A stretch of 64,000 nt of DNA from Actinomycetes bacterium (GCA_021816935.1 JAKAWR010000009.1:1-64000), one strand, 5' to 3'; numbered from the stretch's first letter, positions 32,815-41,742 are shown. Made by a program: numbers and translations. The notes: generated by a model from the letters alone, not told the origin.

Positions 32815-33196
32815 CGTCACGGCGGCTGACGGCGGGGTGGCCATTGGCATTGATACTGCCCCCGCCTCACTGAGCGTACCGGGTTGGGGGTTGGCAGGTC
32901 TAGGTGATGCTTCGCCGCCCGGCATCGTGGCGGTAAGAAGGCGTGGTGACCGTCGTGCAGGGTGGGTGACGGCGTTGGCGGTACTACCGGTGCGCGCGTA
33001 TCGGCTTGTACGCGGCGGCAAGCTGTCTGCGTGCCGGTTTGTGCCGAGTTGCTCCGCCTACGCCGAGGAGGCGATCCGCACGCACGGCCCGTTAAGGGGA
33101 TGGGCGCTGGCCGTACGACGCCTTCTTCGTTGCCGGCCTCTTGGGGGTTTTGGCTTTGACCCAGTTCCCGATTCTCGGGATAGGGGGCAGCCATGA
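32801..33196 (+). CDS. yidD: Membrane protein insertion efficiency factor YidD
   Basis: The C-terminal ~75 residues are Yid[64 protein letters not shown], with the conserved Cys residues (C-RF-PSCS-YA and the later RC-P). YidD is a small amphipathic protein that helps YidC/Sec insertion. The first ~55 residues ([16 protein letters not shown]...) are an unusual extension with no family counterpart. The GTG at 32801 follows GGAGG and overlaps rnpA by 14 bp. The stop overlaps the yidC ATG (ATGA), so the two are coupled. Confidence 0.9.
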   Translation: MAHVDVTAADGGVAIGIDTAPASLSVPGWGLAGLGDASPPGIVAVRRRGDRRAGWVTALAVLPVRAYRLVRGGKLSACRFVPSCSAYAEEAIRTHGPLRGWALAVRRLLRCRPLGGFGFDPVPDSRDRGQP

Positions 33197-34383
33197 TCCT
33201 CGCCAGCACCGCCGGGCAGATCTTCCAGCCGTTTTTCGACCTTGTCGGTTACGTTCTCGCTTTTCTGTACAGCCTGGTTCACAACTATGCGATCGCCATC
33301 GTCCTGCTGACCCTCCTGTTCATGGCTGTCACCGCGCCACTTACAGCCAAGAGCACGAGGTCGATGCTCCATATGCAGCGGTTGCAGCCGGAGATGAAGA
33401 AGCTCCAGGCCAAGTACAAGGACGACAAGGCGAAGCTCCAAGAGGAGCTCATGGCCTTCTACAAGCGGGAAGGATTCAACCCGGCAAGCGGGTGCGTTCC
33501 CATGCTCTTGCAGTGGCCGGTGTTTCTGCTGCTTTACCAGGTAATATATGGCCTGACGGCCACGGCGGTCAAGCATGGGAAGTACCTTCCGGGGCCCGGC
33601 TGCTGGAGGAGCGGGCACCTGGAAGTCACGTGCTCGACACCGAGGTACGTGCCCAATCCCAGCCTTATTCGCCAGGACATCCTCGCGGCGCATTCCAAAC
33701 TTGTATCGTTCGGGCTCAACTTGGCGGACAGGGCTACAAGCCACCACTCATCTTTCCTGGCCGCATTGCCGTTCTGGGTGCTCGTTGTGATGGCGGTAGG
33801 TGCAATCTACGCCTCGATGGCTCAGCTCAACAGGTTCTACACGAATGCCGGGATCACGGGAATGAAACAGACGGTGATGATGAACCGCGTCATGACCCTC
33901 GTCATGGCCGTTATCTATGTCGCCATACCAGCGGGGGTGACGATCTACTTTATCGTAAGCGGTTTGGCCAGGGTGGCTATCCAGGTTCCTGTCCTCCGAG
34001 CCGAACCCAAGAGGATGGAAAGGCGGAAGGAACAGGCCGCCGCGCGCGACCGGGATGGCGCAGCAGGGAAAGGCAGACCTGGACTCATGGAACGCCTTTT
34101 CGAAGCTCAGAAAAACGCTGCCGAGCGGGCCCGTGATCTGGAATCCAAGAAGGAGGAAGCGATCCGGGAGGCAATAGACTCGGCGGGCCCGTCACGCGAG
34201 CGAAATAGGGGTCCGGCATCGGATCCCAAGAACGCGCAGGAATGGGCTGGTATACCGGATAATAACGGCTCCAACAGCGAACGACCAATGAAGAAACAGC
34301 CCACTCCCAACGGTGCAGGTGGGACCCAGAAGGGGTCGTCAAGCAGGCGGCCGGGATCGAAGAAGGCGAGGCGACGGAAATAG
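33193..34383 (+). CDS. yidC: Membrane protein insertase YidC/Oxa1
   Basis: A 396-residue Oxa1-type insertase of the inner membrane. The helices are visible as [69 protein letters not shown] and [25 protein letters not shown], with the coiled hairpin ([34 protein letters not shown]) between the first two. The ~115-residue tail after the last helix is polar and basic, typical of actinobacterial YidC. It shares one base with the jag start (TAGTG), so yidD, yidC and jag form one operon. Confidence 0.95.
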   Translation: MILASTAGQIFQPFFDLVGYVLAFLYSLVHNYAIAIVLLTLLFMAVTAPLTAKSTRSMLHMQRLQPEMKKLQAKYKDDKAKLQEELMAFYKREGFNPASGCVPMLLQWPVFLLLYQVIYGLTATAVKHGKYLPGPGCWRSGHLEVTCSTPRYVPNPSLIRQDILAAHSKLVSFGLNLADRATSHHSSFLAALPFWVLVVMAVGAIYASMAQLNRFYTNAGITGMKQTVMMNRVMTLVMAVIYVAIPAGVTIYFIVSGLARVAIQVPVLRAEPKRMERRKEQAAARDRDGAAGKGRPGLMERLFEAQKNAAERARDLESKKEEAIREAIDSAGPSRERNRGPASDPKNAQEWAGIPDNNGSNSERPMKKQPTPNGAGGTQKGSSSRRPGSKKARRRK

Positions 34384-35645
34384 TGGAGTGGGTGGAAGCA
34401 GTCGGTAAGACGGTAGAAAGCGCCAAGGGGGAGGCGCTTGCCAAACTGGGGGTTAAGGAGATCGATGCAGAGATAATCGTGTTGGCGGAAAACGGCGGGA
34501 TCATGGGCAGGCTCATGCGTCGCGAAGCCAGGGTGAGAGCCCGTATACGTCCCCTCGACATGACAACAAGAAGGTCGCCCAGAACACCGGGGAAGGCGTC
34601 ACAGGCCAAGGCGGCGTCGAGCGGCTCCAGGCAAGAGCCTCGATCGGCGGGCCGGTCTGCCAGCAAGACTTCCAAACCGGAGGCCGAATCTGGTGGAGCC
34701 CAAGCGAAGTCCGGCGCAAAGCCGGCAACACGCCGGGGCAGAGCGTCAACTGGCGCCGGGGCATCCCCAGGGACCGGCGGGGGCGCAAGCGGAGACGGGA
34801 CCGGCAGGGGAGGATCGACAGGACGAACGAAGGGTGAGGCCGCCTCAGCTCGAAGCAGGGATAGCGGCCTCAAGGCACAGGTGGGCAAGGATGCCACGAC
34901 CGAACAAGCTGCGAAGAGAGGTCCGCAGTCTAAGAAGAAGGGGAGTACGCAGGGAATGGGTCCAGGTGCTCAGGTTGGTCGCAGCGGGAGGAACGGGCGT
35001 AACGACGCCGTCGCGGGCAATAGAGGCGCGCGCAATGGGAATAATGGCGAGGTCCACAAGACAAGTGGGAGTTCGCGACGTTCAGGTGAGGAGATGGAAA
35101 TGGTGACGGTTTCAGTTGGAGACCCCGCGGGTACATCCGATGAGGGTCTTATCGAACAGGCCGAGGTGGCTACGGCCTTCTTGAAGGGGTTATGCGAAGT
35201 GTTGGGCGTGGAAGGGTTCTCCATTGGCCACAGACTGGAGGGCGAAATTCTCGATATCGACGTCAGCGGCACTCAAGCTGGATTTCTGGTGGGCCGTCAC
35301 GGGACATCGCTGGCGGCATTGGAGGAGCTTACCAAGGCTGTTATATATGGTAGGCAAGGGCGCCTCGTGGGTAGGGTGAATGTTGACGTGATGGGCTACA
35401 AGGCCAAGCGTGCCGTAGCCCTGGAACAGTTCGTCAAAGCCCAGATCGACAGAGTAATCGCCGGCGGTGAGGAAGTTGCAATTGAACCCATGCCGTCGGA
35501 GGATCGGAAGATCGTTCACCAAACGGTCGCCGAGATGCCCGGAGTGTCCAGCAGGTCAGCGGGGGTAGAGCCTCGTCGCTACGTGGTGATCGTCCCAGAT
35601 CCCGCGCCTGAATTACCAGACGACCCCGACCCCGACCCCTCCTGA
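34383..35645 (+). CDS. jag: Jag/KhpB RNA-binding protein (Jag_N, KH, R3H)
   Basis: A 420-residue protein. Residues 1-55 are the Jag_N domain (WVEAVGKTVESAKGEALAKLGVKEIDAEI). A ~190-residue Gly/Ser/Lys-rich linker with no structure follows, far longer than in most Jag proteins. The KH domain (SGTQAGFLVGRHGTSLAALEELTKAVIYG) and R3H domain (KRAVALEQFVKAQIDRVIAGGEEVAIEPMPSEDRKIVHQTVAEM) end the protein. KhpB binds RNA and affects cell size and elongation in Gram-positives. GTG start overlapping the yidC stop. rsmG, normally next, is missing; parS lies 115 bp after the stop. Confidence 0.9.
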   Translation: MEWVEAVGKTVESAKGEALAKLGVKEIDAEIIVLAENGGIMGRLMRREARVRARIRPLDMTTRRSPRTPGKASQAKAASSGSRQEPRSAGRSASKTSKPEAESGGAQAKSGAKPATRRGRASTGAGASPGTGGGASGDGTGRGGSTGRTKGEAASARSRDSGLKAQVGKDATTEQAAKRGPQSKKKGSTQGMGPGAQVGRSGRNGRNDAVAGNRGARNGNNGEVHKTSGSSRRSGEEMEMVTVSVGDPAGTSDEGLIEQAEVATAFLKGLCEVLGVEGFSIGHRLEGEILDIDVSGTQAGFLVGRHGTSLAALEELTKAVIYGRQGRLVGRVNVDVMGYKAKRAVALEQFVKAQIDRVIAGGEEVAIEPMPSEDRKIVHQTVAEMPGVSSRSAGVEPRRYVVIVPDPAPELPDDPDPDPS

Positions 35646-35759
35646 ACGGTCAGGCGCAGACGTAGCTTTGCGGCGCTCTCCTCAGCCGCGCCACGCGCTA
35701 GCAACTCCTTCTGAACGACAGGCATCGCACGGCTGAAAGAGACCGGGAGGGGGTTGCAA

Positions 35760-35775
35760 TGTTTCACGTGAAACA
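35760..35775. promoter_or_regulatory. parS: parS centromere site
   Basis: TGTTTCACGTGAAACA is a perfect match to the universal parS consensus and is the centre of a 30-bp perfect palindrome (35753-35782; arms extended by GTTGCAA). ParB binds here to start segregation of the origin. Read on the plus strand, the site would encode MFHVKH, the start that rsmG often has when parS lies inside it. Confidence 0.95.
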
Positions 35776-35959
35776 TTGCAACGGGTGACTACGAGACTCG
35801 TGTGAAATTAACGTTTCCGCAGAGACTTCGTCACCCTTAGCCGCAACCCCCTGAAAGAAGAACCGTCTTGTCGTGACAACTCGTTGCATTTCGGGAGCCT
35901 CGAATCTGAAGATGGAACGGGCGGTACTTCCGCGTTTGGAGACCCATTCAAATCCTGGA

Positions 35960-36074
35960 CTGTCGAAAACAAGCACCCGCAGAGCCGACCGACCTCCCCT
36001 ATCGAGGTTGCCAGGGAAATCACCCCGTCCTCATCAAGGCTGGTTCTCGGCAAGAAGGGTATCGGCTTGATACT
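35960..36074 (-). pseudogene. Inverted, decayed fragment of parB
   Basis: On the minus strand these 115 bp match parB positions 37145-37260 at about 80% by eye. They translate to SIKPIPFLPRTSLDEDGVIS followed by LATSIGEVGRL, against SIKPNPFQPRTRFDEDGMIS and LAASIKEVGLL in the intact gene. Past this stretch the frame diverges (Gly-Cys-Leu-Phe). There is no start and no helix-turn-helix part. Confidence 0.85.
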
Positions 36075-36153
36075 CGTGTCTGTATCTGGTACAGCAGGGA
36101 TGATCATGCTACAATTGCCCGGTTATGCCCGCAAGCTGGACAATTCTGATTCG

Positions 36154-37062
36154 ATGAAGAGGTGGTTCGCCAGGATGACAGACGATGAAGACGGGTCCGA
36201 ACTGCCCGAGAGTGGTGCGTTGAGAACTGCCGACATGAGACAGGAGAAGAATGACGTGGCGGATTCCACAACTTCGAATAACGTCAGGGCGGCTACGGCG
36301 AGAAGGATTCTGGCAATAGCCAATCAAAAGGGCGGCGTGGGCAAGACGACCACGGCCGTTAACCTGGGTGCGGGCCTAGCCGAGCTGGGAAGCAGGGTCC
36401 TCGTTATAGACTTGGACCCACAGGGTAATGCAACCAGCGGACTGGGGATAGACGGAAGAACGTTCGAAGTTTCGATCTATGACGTCATGGTTGGGGATGC
36501 GAAGCTCGAGGACTGTATCGAGCCGACCAACCTCAAGAACCTGTTTGTGGTGCCGTCTACGCTGGATCTGGCCGGCGCTGAGATGGAACTGGTGACTATG
36601 ATGAGCCGGGAGATGCGACTGAAGAAGGCGCTAGAGCCGGTTTGGGAGGACTACGATTACGTCCTGATCGATTGCCCGCCATCTTTGGGAGTACTGAATG
36701 TGAACGCGCTGGCAGCTGCCCAAGCGGTTATCGTGCCGATCCAATGTGAGTATTTCGCTCTCGAAGGACTGAGTCAACTGTTGAAGAGCGTCGACCAGGT
36801 CAGAAGCAACCTGAATCCAGAGTTAGATATCGGTAGGGTGGTACTGACCATGTACGACGCCAGGACGAACCTGTCAGAGGATGTGGCGCGGGAGGTGCGT
36901 AACAGGTTTGGTGAGAAGGTATGTAGGACGGTGATACCACGTACGGTGCGGCTTTCCGAGGCTCCATCGTTCGGGCAACCGATAATGGTTTTCGACCCCT
37001 CGTCGCGTGGCTCGATAGCCTACCGAGAGCTTGCAAAGGAGATGAGCAGTGCCGAAGCGTAG
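36154..37062 (+). CDS. parA: Chromosome partitioning ATPase ParA (Soj)
   Basis: About 302 residues. The deviant Walker A IANQKGGVGKTTTAVNLG lies near 55-72; later boxes are VLVIDLDPQGNATSGLG and DYVLIDCPPSLG, with the C-terminal FDPSSRGSIAYRELAKE. ParA forms an ATP-dependent gradient on the nucleoid that moves ParB-parS complexes. The start is uncertain: ATG codons at 36154 and 36175 both fall after the -10-like TACAAT (36110) and give a ~55-residue acidic lead. The frame is open further upstream but that part is the parB fragment read on the opposite strand. It overlaps parB by 14 bp. Confidence 0.93.
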   Translation: MKRWFARMTDDEDGSELPESGALRTADMRQEKNDVADSTTSNNVRAATARRILAIANQKGGVGKTTTAVNLGAGLAELGSRVLVIDLDPQGNATSGLGIDGRTFEVSIYDVMVGDAKLEDCIEPTNLKNLFVVPSTLDLAGAEMELVTMMSREMRLKKALEPVWEDYDYVLIDCPPSLGVLNVNALAAAQAVIVPIQCEYFALEGLSQLLKSVDQVRSNLNPELDIGRVVLTMYDARTNLSEDVAREVRNRFGEKVCRTVIPRTVRLSEAPSFGQPIMVFDPSSRGSIAYRELAKEMSSAEA

Positions 37063-38023
37063 CGGGCTGGGGAGAGGGCTCGACGCCCTGATTCCCGGCG
37101 GAACTGGTAGGAATGACTCCAGGCTAAGGGAGATTCCGATTACGAGCATCAAACCGAATCCCTTCCAGCCGAGAACCAGGTTTGATGAGGACGGGATGAT
37201 TTCCCTGGCAGCCTCGATAAAGGAGGTTGGCCTGCTCCAGCCGGTACTTGTTTGCGACAGCGGCAATGATGAGTACGAGCTGATAGCAGGAGAGCGACGG
37301 TGGCGGGCTGCCCGCCGAGCGGGCCTTCAGAGTATACCCGCGATCGTGCACGAGAGAAACGAATTGGGAAGCCTCGAAAAGGCCCTTGTTGAGAACCTGA
37401 ACCGTGAGGACTTGAATCCTATCGAGGAGGCCTCCGCTTACCAGCAGCTGGTTAACGAGTTCGGATATACACACGAGCAGGTTGCCAAGAGAGTTGGCAA
37501 GAGCAGATCCGCTGTCTCCAACGCGATCAGGCTCCTTCAATTGCCGGCGGGCGTGCAGAGGGCGTTGGTCGATGATGTGATTACTGTCGGTCATGTGAGG
37601 CCGTTGCTTGGTGTCCCGGATCGGACATTTCTGGAGGGACTTGTGGCCAAGACCGTTGCAGAGAAGTTGAGCGTTCGAGACGTCGAGGGTCTCGTGCGCG
37701 ATTATCTACGGGAGTTCGAATCAAACGACAATGAAGGTTTGGACGCAACCAAAGATGGATCATCGACTCCTGCAGGCGAAGGCGTAGAGGCAAACGGAAC
37801 CGGAGACAAATTACACCCGGATGAACCCGCATCCGGTCCAATCGATAGGGTGAAAATCCAGCGTGGAGCCGTACCGGGAGTTGCCGAGCTGGAAGAGCTC
37901 CTTGCCGACTATCTAAATACTACGGTTCGTGTTGAGGTAACTGGTAGGCGGGGGAAGCTGATTGTAGAGTTTGCCACAATTGATGATTTAGAACGACTTT
38001 ATCATCTAATGGTGGCACATTGA
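37049..38023 (+). CDS. parB: Chromosome partitioning protein ParB (Spo0J)
   Basis: A 324-residue parS-binding CTPase. The N-terminal box (LGRGLDALIP), CTP-binding segments (LIAGERRWRAARRAGLQSIPAIV, LVENLNREDLNPIEEASAYQQLV) and the helix-turn-helix (TQEQVAKRVGKSRSAVSNAIRLLQLP form, here YTHEQVAKRVGKSRSAVSN) are all present. The dimerisation tail is LEELLADYLNTTVRVEVTGRRGKLIVEFATIDDLERLY. Before it is an Asp/Gly-rich linker of ~50 residues. It starts with GTG inside the parA stop region. Two perfect DnaA boxes lie about 120 bp after its stop. Confidence 0.96.
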   Translation: MPKRSGLGRGLDALIPGGTGRNDSRLREIPITSIKPNPFQPRTRFDEDGMISLAASIKEVGLLQPVLVCDSGNDEYELIAGERRWRAARRAGLQSIPAIVHERNELGSLEKALVENLNREDLNPIEEASAYQQLVNEFGYTHEQVAKRVGKSRSAVSNAIRLLQLPAGVQRALVDDVITVGHVRPLLGVPDRTFLEGLVAKTVAEKLSVRDVEGLVRDYLREFESNDNEGLDATKDGSSTPAGEGVEANGTGDKLHPDEPASGPIDRVKIQRGAVPGVAELEELLADYLNTTVRVEVTGRRGKLIVEFATIDDLERLYHLMVAH

Positions 38024-38144
38024 GGGTTTATTCTCGAGAGACATTACAACCAGGTACTGCGGGAAGTTGATCAGGGCCGCCGTCAGCTCGGATGGGGAGG
38101 AACCCTCTACAAGAGAATTAGGAGGGTTGCGGGGAGCTACAGGG

Positions 38145-38177
38145 TTATCCACAGGCTGTGCATGAACCTGTGGATAA
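38145..38177. promoter_or_regulatory. Two perfect, inverted DnaA boxes
   Basis: TTATCCACA at 38145-38153 and TGTGGATAA at 38169-38177 are exact consensus boxes. With the flanking GG/CC they make 11-bp inverted arms around an 11-nt centre. They lie in the gap between parB and cwlM, which converge. They could titrate DnaA, control initiation, or be part of an extended origin; the same symmetry also allows a transcript hairpin. Confidence 0.85.
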
Positions 38178-38252
38178 TGCTCAGGCTGCCCGGTAACCTC
38201 AGGTAGACCTGGAGCTGTAGGTAGAACGTGTGATTTTCGAGTGCGGTTCGGC

Positions 38253-39242
38253 TTATTGAACAGTCGAGGCTTCGACCGGCGAGACGCTCCAGTCGCCGAG
38301 TGCCCTGGCAAGGGCGGCCGCGATGTCGCCGGTATTGTTCACCACAAAGGCTGGTGAGCTGAGCCGGCAGAGCATGGCCGGCATCGACGTCTCTCTCAGG
38401 AACGGCAGCGACATCCCTTCAACCGAGATCCGGTGATAGCCCTCCAGGAGCATGAGGTGGGTGCGGGTCAACTCTGCAAGTCGGCGTCCGCCCGGGGACT
38501 CGTATGAATGGCCGGCGTAGTACGAGACGACAGGATCGGAGCCCCCGCCGAGGAGCGTGATTCCCAGGCATACCGTTGCGCCGGATGCATTGACGGATCT
38601 AGCCTGGACAGAGCCATCGGGGTGCATCACCTCGATTACGGCAGCGCCGGCTTCGGTGAGGTCGCGCCTGAGCGCTGCCGCAAGGGCGCCGAGACTTCCG
38701 TCTTCGGCAACGGCGATTCTCGAGCCGGCCAAGCCGTGAGAAGAGTCTCGCAGGCGCACCTTGTCACGCACGTATGCAACCAGATGCGAGTTCGCGTGCC
38801 TTGCCTGTACGCGGCGAAGTTCCTGTATCGTTCGCGTGCCGCAAATCCCGTCGGAGGGAAGGGCCATGTTGGTCTGAAAATCGGCCAAGGCTGCAGCCGT
38901 CAGCGTCCCGAAAATGCCATCGATCCGGCCCGTGTCAAAGCCAAGTGCGGAAAGGCAGCGCTGGAGCTCGGCCACGTCGTCTCCCCTTGTCATCGGGTGG
39001 CGGAAATAGAGAAGCCTGTCCCCCAGTTCGTACGAGGCTTCTACCAGGGCGTCCCAGGTCTGCTGATCGCAGATGCCGGTGACAGGCAGCCGTCTCCCGT
39101 GCTGAAAAGCCTCGACAGATGCTCGGGTGGCGTTACCGTAGGATGCCGGCGTGTCGGGAGCGGTCTCAAGGCCCACTTGCGCAAGCCGTTGCTGAAGGTC
39201 CAGCACGAGCGGTCCCCGATCTGTTGGACGCAGTGGAAGCAC
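38253..39242 (-). CDS. cwlM: CwlM-like pseudo-amidase with two peptidoglycan-binding domains
   Basis: A 329-residue protein. Two peptidoglycan-binding-1 repeats come first (LVLDLQQRLAQVGL...YGNATRASVEAFQHGRRLPVTGICDQQTW, and VAELQRCLSALGFDTGRIDGIFGTLTAAALADFQ). The rest has the length of an amidase_3 domain, but the zinc-binding DPGHGG motif is replaced by AEDGSLG and other ligands are missing, so it should not cut peptidoglycan. The mycobacterial homologue CwlM regulates MurA, also lies by parB, and has the same order of domains. No signal peptide is seen, which fits a cytosolic regulator. It converges with parB. trxA, usually between cwlM and trxB, is absent. Confidence 0.82.
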   Translation of the reverse strand: MLPLRPTDRGPLVLDLQQRLAQVGLETAPDTPASYGNATRASVEAFQHGRRLPVTGICDQQTWDALVEASYELGDRLLYFRHPMTRGDDVAELQRCLSALGFDTGRIDGIFGTLTAAALADFQTNMALPSDGICGTRTIQELRRVQARHANSHLVAYVRDKVRLRDSSHGLAGSRIAVAEDGSLGALAAALRRDLTEAGAAVIEVMHPDGSVQARSVNASGATVCLGITLLGGGSDPVVSYYAGHSYESPGGRRLAELTRTHLMLLEGYHRISVEGMSLPFLRETSMPAMLCRLSSPAFVVNNTGDIAAALARALGDWSVSPVEASTVQ

Positions 39243-39393
39243 TGCATCAGGATACAGCGTGCGCAGTAGTCATGGCTGAAGTGATCGCGCTACCGGACGC
39301 GATCAGTCGTCGGGCAACCGGAAGCCCTGCCGCGCCGCCTGCGTTGCCGCAGTGAGGACAGCTCGGACGGCCGGGCAACCTTGGCCTGCGCGG

Positions 39394-40374
39394 TCAGGAG
39401 GTCTCGCGCAACCAGCGTTCCGCGTCCAGGGCAGCCATGCAGCCTGAACCCGCTGCCGTTATGGCCTGTTTGTAAATCCTATCCTGGACGTCGCCACAAG
39501 CGAATATTCCCGCAACGCTGGTGAGCGATGAATCCGGCTTGGTCAAAATATAGCCGCGATCGTCCATATCGAGCTGCCCTTTGAATATGGAGGTATTCGG
39601 CTCGTGTCCGATCGCTACGAACAGTCCGGTGATGTCCAGCGTTGCGTTTTCACCAGTTAACACGTTTTCCACGCGTACGCCGGATACCGCCGAGCCGCCG
39701 AGGACCTCGACGACGCGGGATTCGAGCAGGAAGGAGATCTTGTCGTTGGCCCGGGCCCGGGCCTGCATGATCCGTGAAGCCCTGAGCTCGTTGCGGCGAT
39801 GAATAACGGTGACGCTGCGCGCAAAACGGGTCAGGAAGATTGCCTCCTCGAGCGCCGAATCCCCCCCGCCAACCATGGCGATGTCCTGGTCGCGAAAGAA
39901 GAAGCCGTCACATGTAGCGCAGGTGGACACGCCGTGTCCTACGAGGCGCTCTTCGCCGGGCACTCCCAAGCGGATGGCGTGAGCGCCGGTGGCGACAATG
40001 ACCGCCCGGGCGCGTACCGGGTCATTGCCGCCTGAGCCGTTCCAGACGGCGAAGGGTCTCTGGCCGAGGTCTACCCTGACCGCGCCTCCGGAGACGATCT
40101 CCGCGCCGAATTTCTCAGCCTGCTTCCGGAACTCCTGCATCAGGTCGGGACCCAGGACGCCATCGGGAAAGCCGGGGTAGTTCTCCACTTCGGTAGTGAG
40201 CATGAGCTGGCCACCGGGCTGGTCGCCGGTCGGGTCGCCGTCGCCTTCGAGTATCAGCGGGGCGAGGGTGGCACGGGCAGTATAGATGGCTGCGGTAAGG
40301 CCGGCAGGGCCGGAGCCCAAGATGACCACATCCTTTACCTCGGCCATGCCGTCTTCGCTGGATTGGTCGTTCAT
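39394..40374 (-). CDS. trxB: Thioredoxin reductase
   Basis: A 326-residue NADPH- and FAD-dependent enzyme that reduces thioredoxin. FAD motif GSGPAG (20-25), redox-active CATC (Cys152, Cys155) in TCATCDGFFF, NADPH motif GGGDSALEEA, and the C-terminal FAD box ASVAGIFACGDVQD-type (SVAGIFACGD). The ATG at 40374 shares bases with the stop of the upstream membrane-protein gene (TGATG), showing translational coupling. Downstream, cwlM lies 151 bp away on the same strand without trxA between, so its thioredoxin must be encoded elsewhere. Confidence 0.96.
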   Translation of the reverse strand: MNDQSSEDGMAEVKDVVILGSGPAGLTAAIYTARATLAPLILEGDGDPTGDQPGGQLMLTTEVENYPGFPDGVLGPDLMQEFRKQAEKFGAEIVSGGAVRVDLGQRPFAVWNGSGGNDPVRARAVIVATGAHAIRLGVPGEERLVGHGVSTCATCDGFFFRDQDIAMVGGGDSALEEAIFLTRFARSVTVIHRRNELRASRIMQARARANDKISFLLESRVVEVLGGSAVSGVRVENVLTGENATLDITGLFVAIGHEPNTSIFKGQLDMDDRGYILTKPDSSLTSVAGIFACGDVQDRIYKQAITAAGSGCMAALDAERWLRETS

Positions 40375-40727
40375 CAGCGCTGAGCGCTCCTTACCGGTGG
40401 TCTGCGCTTTGACCAGAGGGCTAGGCCTCCAAGTAGGAACACTCCCCCGACGGCCAGGTCCGAAATCCACTCTCGATGTGCGAAAAGGTACACATCCAGC
40501 AAACGGATAATGCCGATAGATAACGTGGTAACCAAGATCGCCAGCAGAGTAATAATAATTGTGCCGAACACGATACCCCTTGCCAGGAGGGTGATCGGAC
40601 GTACCGTCAGGTTATGGATCTTGCCAACAGCACCCTCGATAGTGGCAGCGGTGCGGTGAGCCCAATCATCCAAGCTTTCTTCCTGAAGTGCGTCCTCCGA
40701 GCGGGCGGTTGGAGCCATAGGAACCAT
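40374..40727 (-). CDS. Small membrane protein upstream of trxB
   Basis: A 117-residue protein with a polar N-terminus (MVPMAPTARSEDALQEE), an amphipathic segment (TAATIEGAVGKIHNLTVRPITLLARG) and two membrane helices (VFGTIIITLLAILVTTLSIGII and ISDLAVGGVFLLGGLALW), ending KRRPPVRSAQR. Proteins with this pattern are common next to trxB/degV-like genes in actinobacteria but have no known role. The stop TGA overlaps the trxB ATG. ATG codons at 40727 and 40718 are both usable starts. Confidence 0.65.
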   Translation of the reverse strand: MVPMAPTARSEDALQEESLDDWAHRTAATIEGAVGKIHNLTVRPITLLARGIVFGTIIITLLAILVTTLSIGIIRLLDVYLFAHREWISDLAVGGVFLLGGLALWSKRRPPVRSAQR

Positions 40728-40855
40728 TGTAGGCGGCCGTGGCCGCAATGCAAGCGACGCACTCTGGAGCCATTCCGGGTTCGGCATAAGAGCCACGAAC
40801 ACAAGTTCCCCGTTGGGTGCCACGCCATTGAGGGGACGGGGTGTCGTGTGGGTTG

Positions 40856-41731
40856 CTACCAGCTTTCCGTATGTACGGGTGATTGCAACGGTGCCCGCTC
40901 GAAGCAGATCGCTACCGTATCGGGGCCGGTATGCGTTCCGACGACCGCGCCCAGTATCACGGAGTACGTTTCGGACGCGCAATCGAGCGTAGAGGTCTTC
41001 TCCTCCAGAACGGTCGCATCGCCGGAGTCGCCGTTGACGATCACAACCCGCGCCAGTGGGCCGTGATCGGCTGTCTTGGCGATCATGTGCTCTATTGCCC
41101 GGCCGCGGGTTCGTTGGCGGGACTCGGGCTCGACCCGACCCTCGCGCACCTCGACGATGGGCTTGATGGAAAGCATGGATCCGAGGAACGCCTGGGCGCC
41201 GCCGATCCGGCCGCCTCGCCTCAAATGGTCCAGTGAGCCGATAAGACCGTAGAGCCCGAAACGCTCCCGGGCCGCCGAGATGCTCTCGTACAACTCCGGC
41301 AGGGAGGTCCCGGTCGCGGCGGCCTCTGCCGCGCGCATGACGAGAAGCCCCTCTGCCATTGATACGAGCTGGGAATCGACCACCATGATATTGGTGCCAT
41401 TCGGATGCTCTTTCGCTGCCGAAATCGCGGACTGGTAGGTGGCCGACATAGATGCCGACATGGTGATGCAGAGCACCCCAGCGTATCCTGCCTCGAAGGC
41501 TTCGTCGAACGCCGAGCCAAAAGCTCCAGGAGATGGAGCCGCGGTTTGGGGAAGCTCGGTTGACGAGCGGATCATCTTCCAGAATTCCTCTGTCGGCAGG
41601 TCCACACGATCGATATAGTCCCTGTTGCCGAAACGGATCGCAAGCGAGACCATCGCGATGTCGTTGCCCGAGAGGATCCCGTCCGGCAGGTCGCTGGCAG
41701 AGTCGGTTATCACCTTCACCGAGGATGGCAT
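40856..41731 (-). CDS. DegV-family fatty-acid-binding protein
   Basis: A 291-residue DegV protein. It begins KVITDSASDLP, the strand with the conserved TDS, and later has TAAPSPGAFGSAFDEAFEAGYAGVLCITMSASMSATYQSAISA and GSLDHLRRGGRIGGAQAFLGSMLSIKPIVEVREG, both family blocks. DegV (FakB) proteins carry a fatty acid to the kinase FakA for incorporation into lipids; no fakA is nearby. It lies 11 bp after murJ on the same strand and is probably part of the same transcript. Start is ATG at 41731. Confidence 0.9.
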   Translation of the reverse strand: MPSSVKVITDSASDLPDGILSGNDIAMVSLAIRFGNRDYIDRVDLPTEEFWKMIRSSTELPQTAAPSPGAFGSAFDEAFEAGYAGVLCITMSASMSATYQSAISAAKEHPNGTNIMVVDSQLVSMAEGLLVMRAAEAAATGTSLPELYESISAARERFGLYGLIGSLDHLRRGGRIGGAQAFLGSMLSIKPIVEVREGRVEPESRQRTRGRAIEHMIAKTADHGPLARVVIVNGDSGDATVLEEKTSTLDCASETYSVILGAVVGTHTGPDTVAICFERAPLQSPVHTESW

Positions 41732-41742
41732 AGTGCGCCAGT

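Larger units (their letters stand above)
35646..36153. other. Gap in place of rsmG, with parS and a parB fragment
   Basis: 508 bp between jag and parA. It holds parS (35760-35775), an inverted fragment of parB (35960-36074) and a -10-like TACAAT (36110-36115) for parA. No rsmG gene is found although that gene usually occupies this place. Confidence 0.7.

Noticed and set aside
35884-36153. N-terminal 90-residue extension of ParA
   Set aside because: These codons are the complement of the parB fragment, and a -10-like site lies at 36110, so translation should start at 36154 or 36175.
38145-38177. The inverted repeat after parB as a simple terminator
   Set aside because: Both arms are exact DnaA boxes and no T-run follows; a termination role cannot be excluded but is not the simplest reading.
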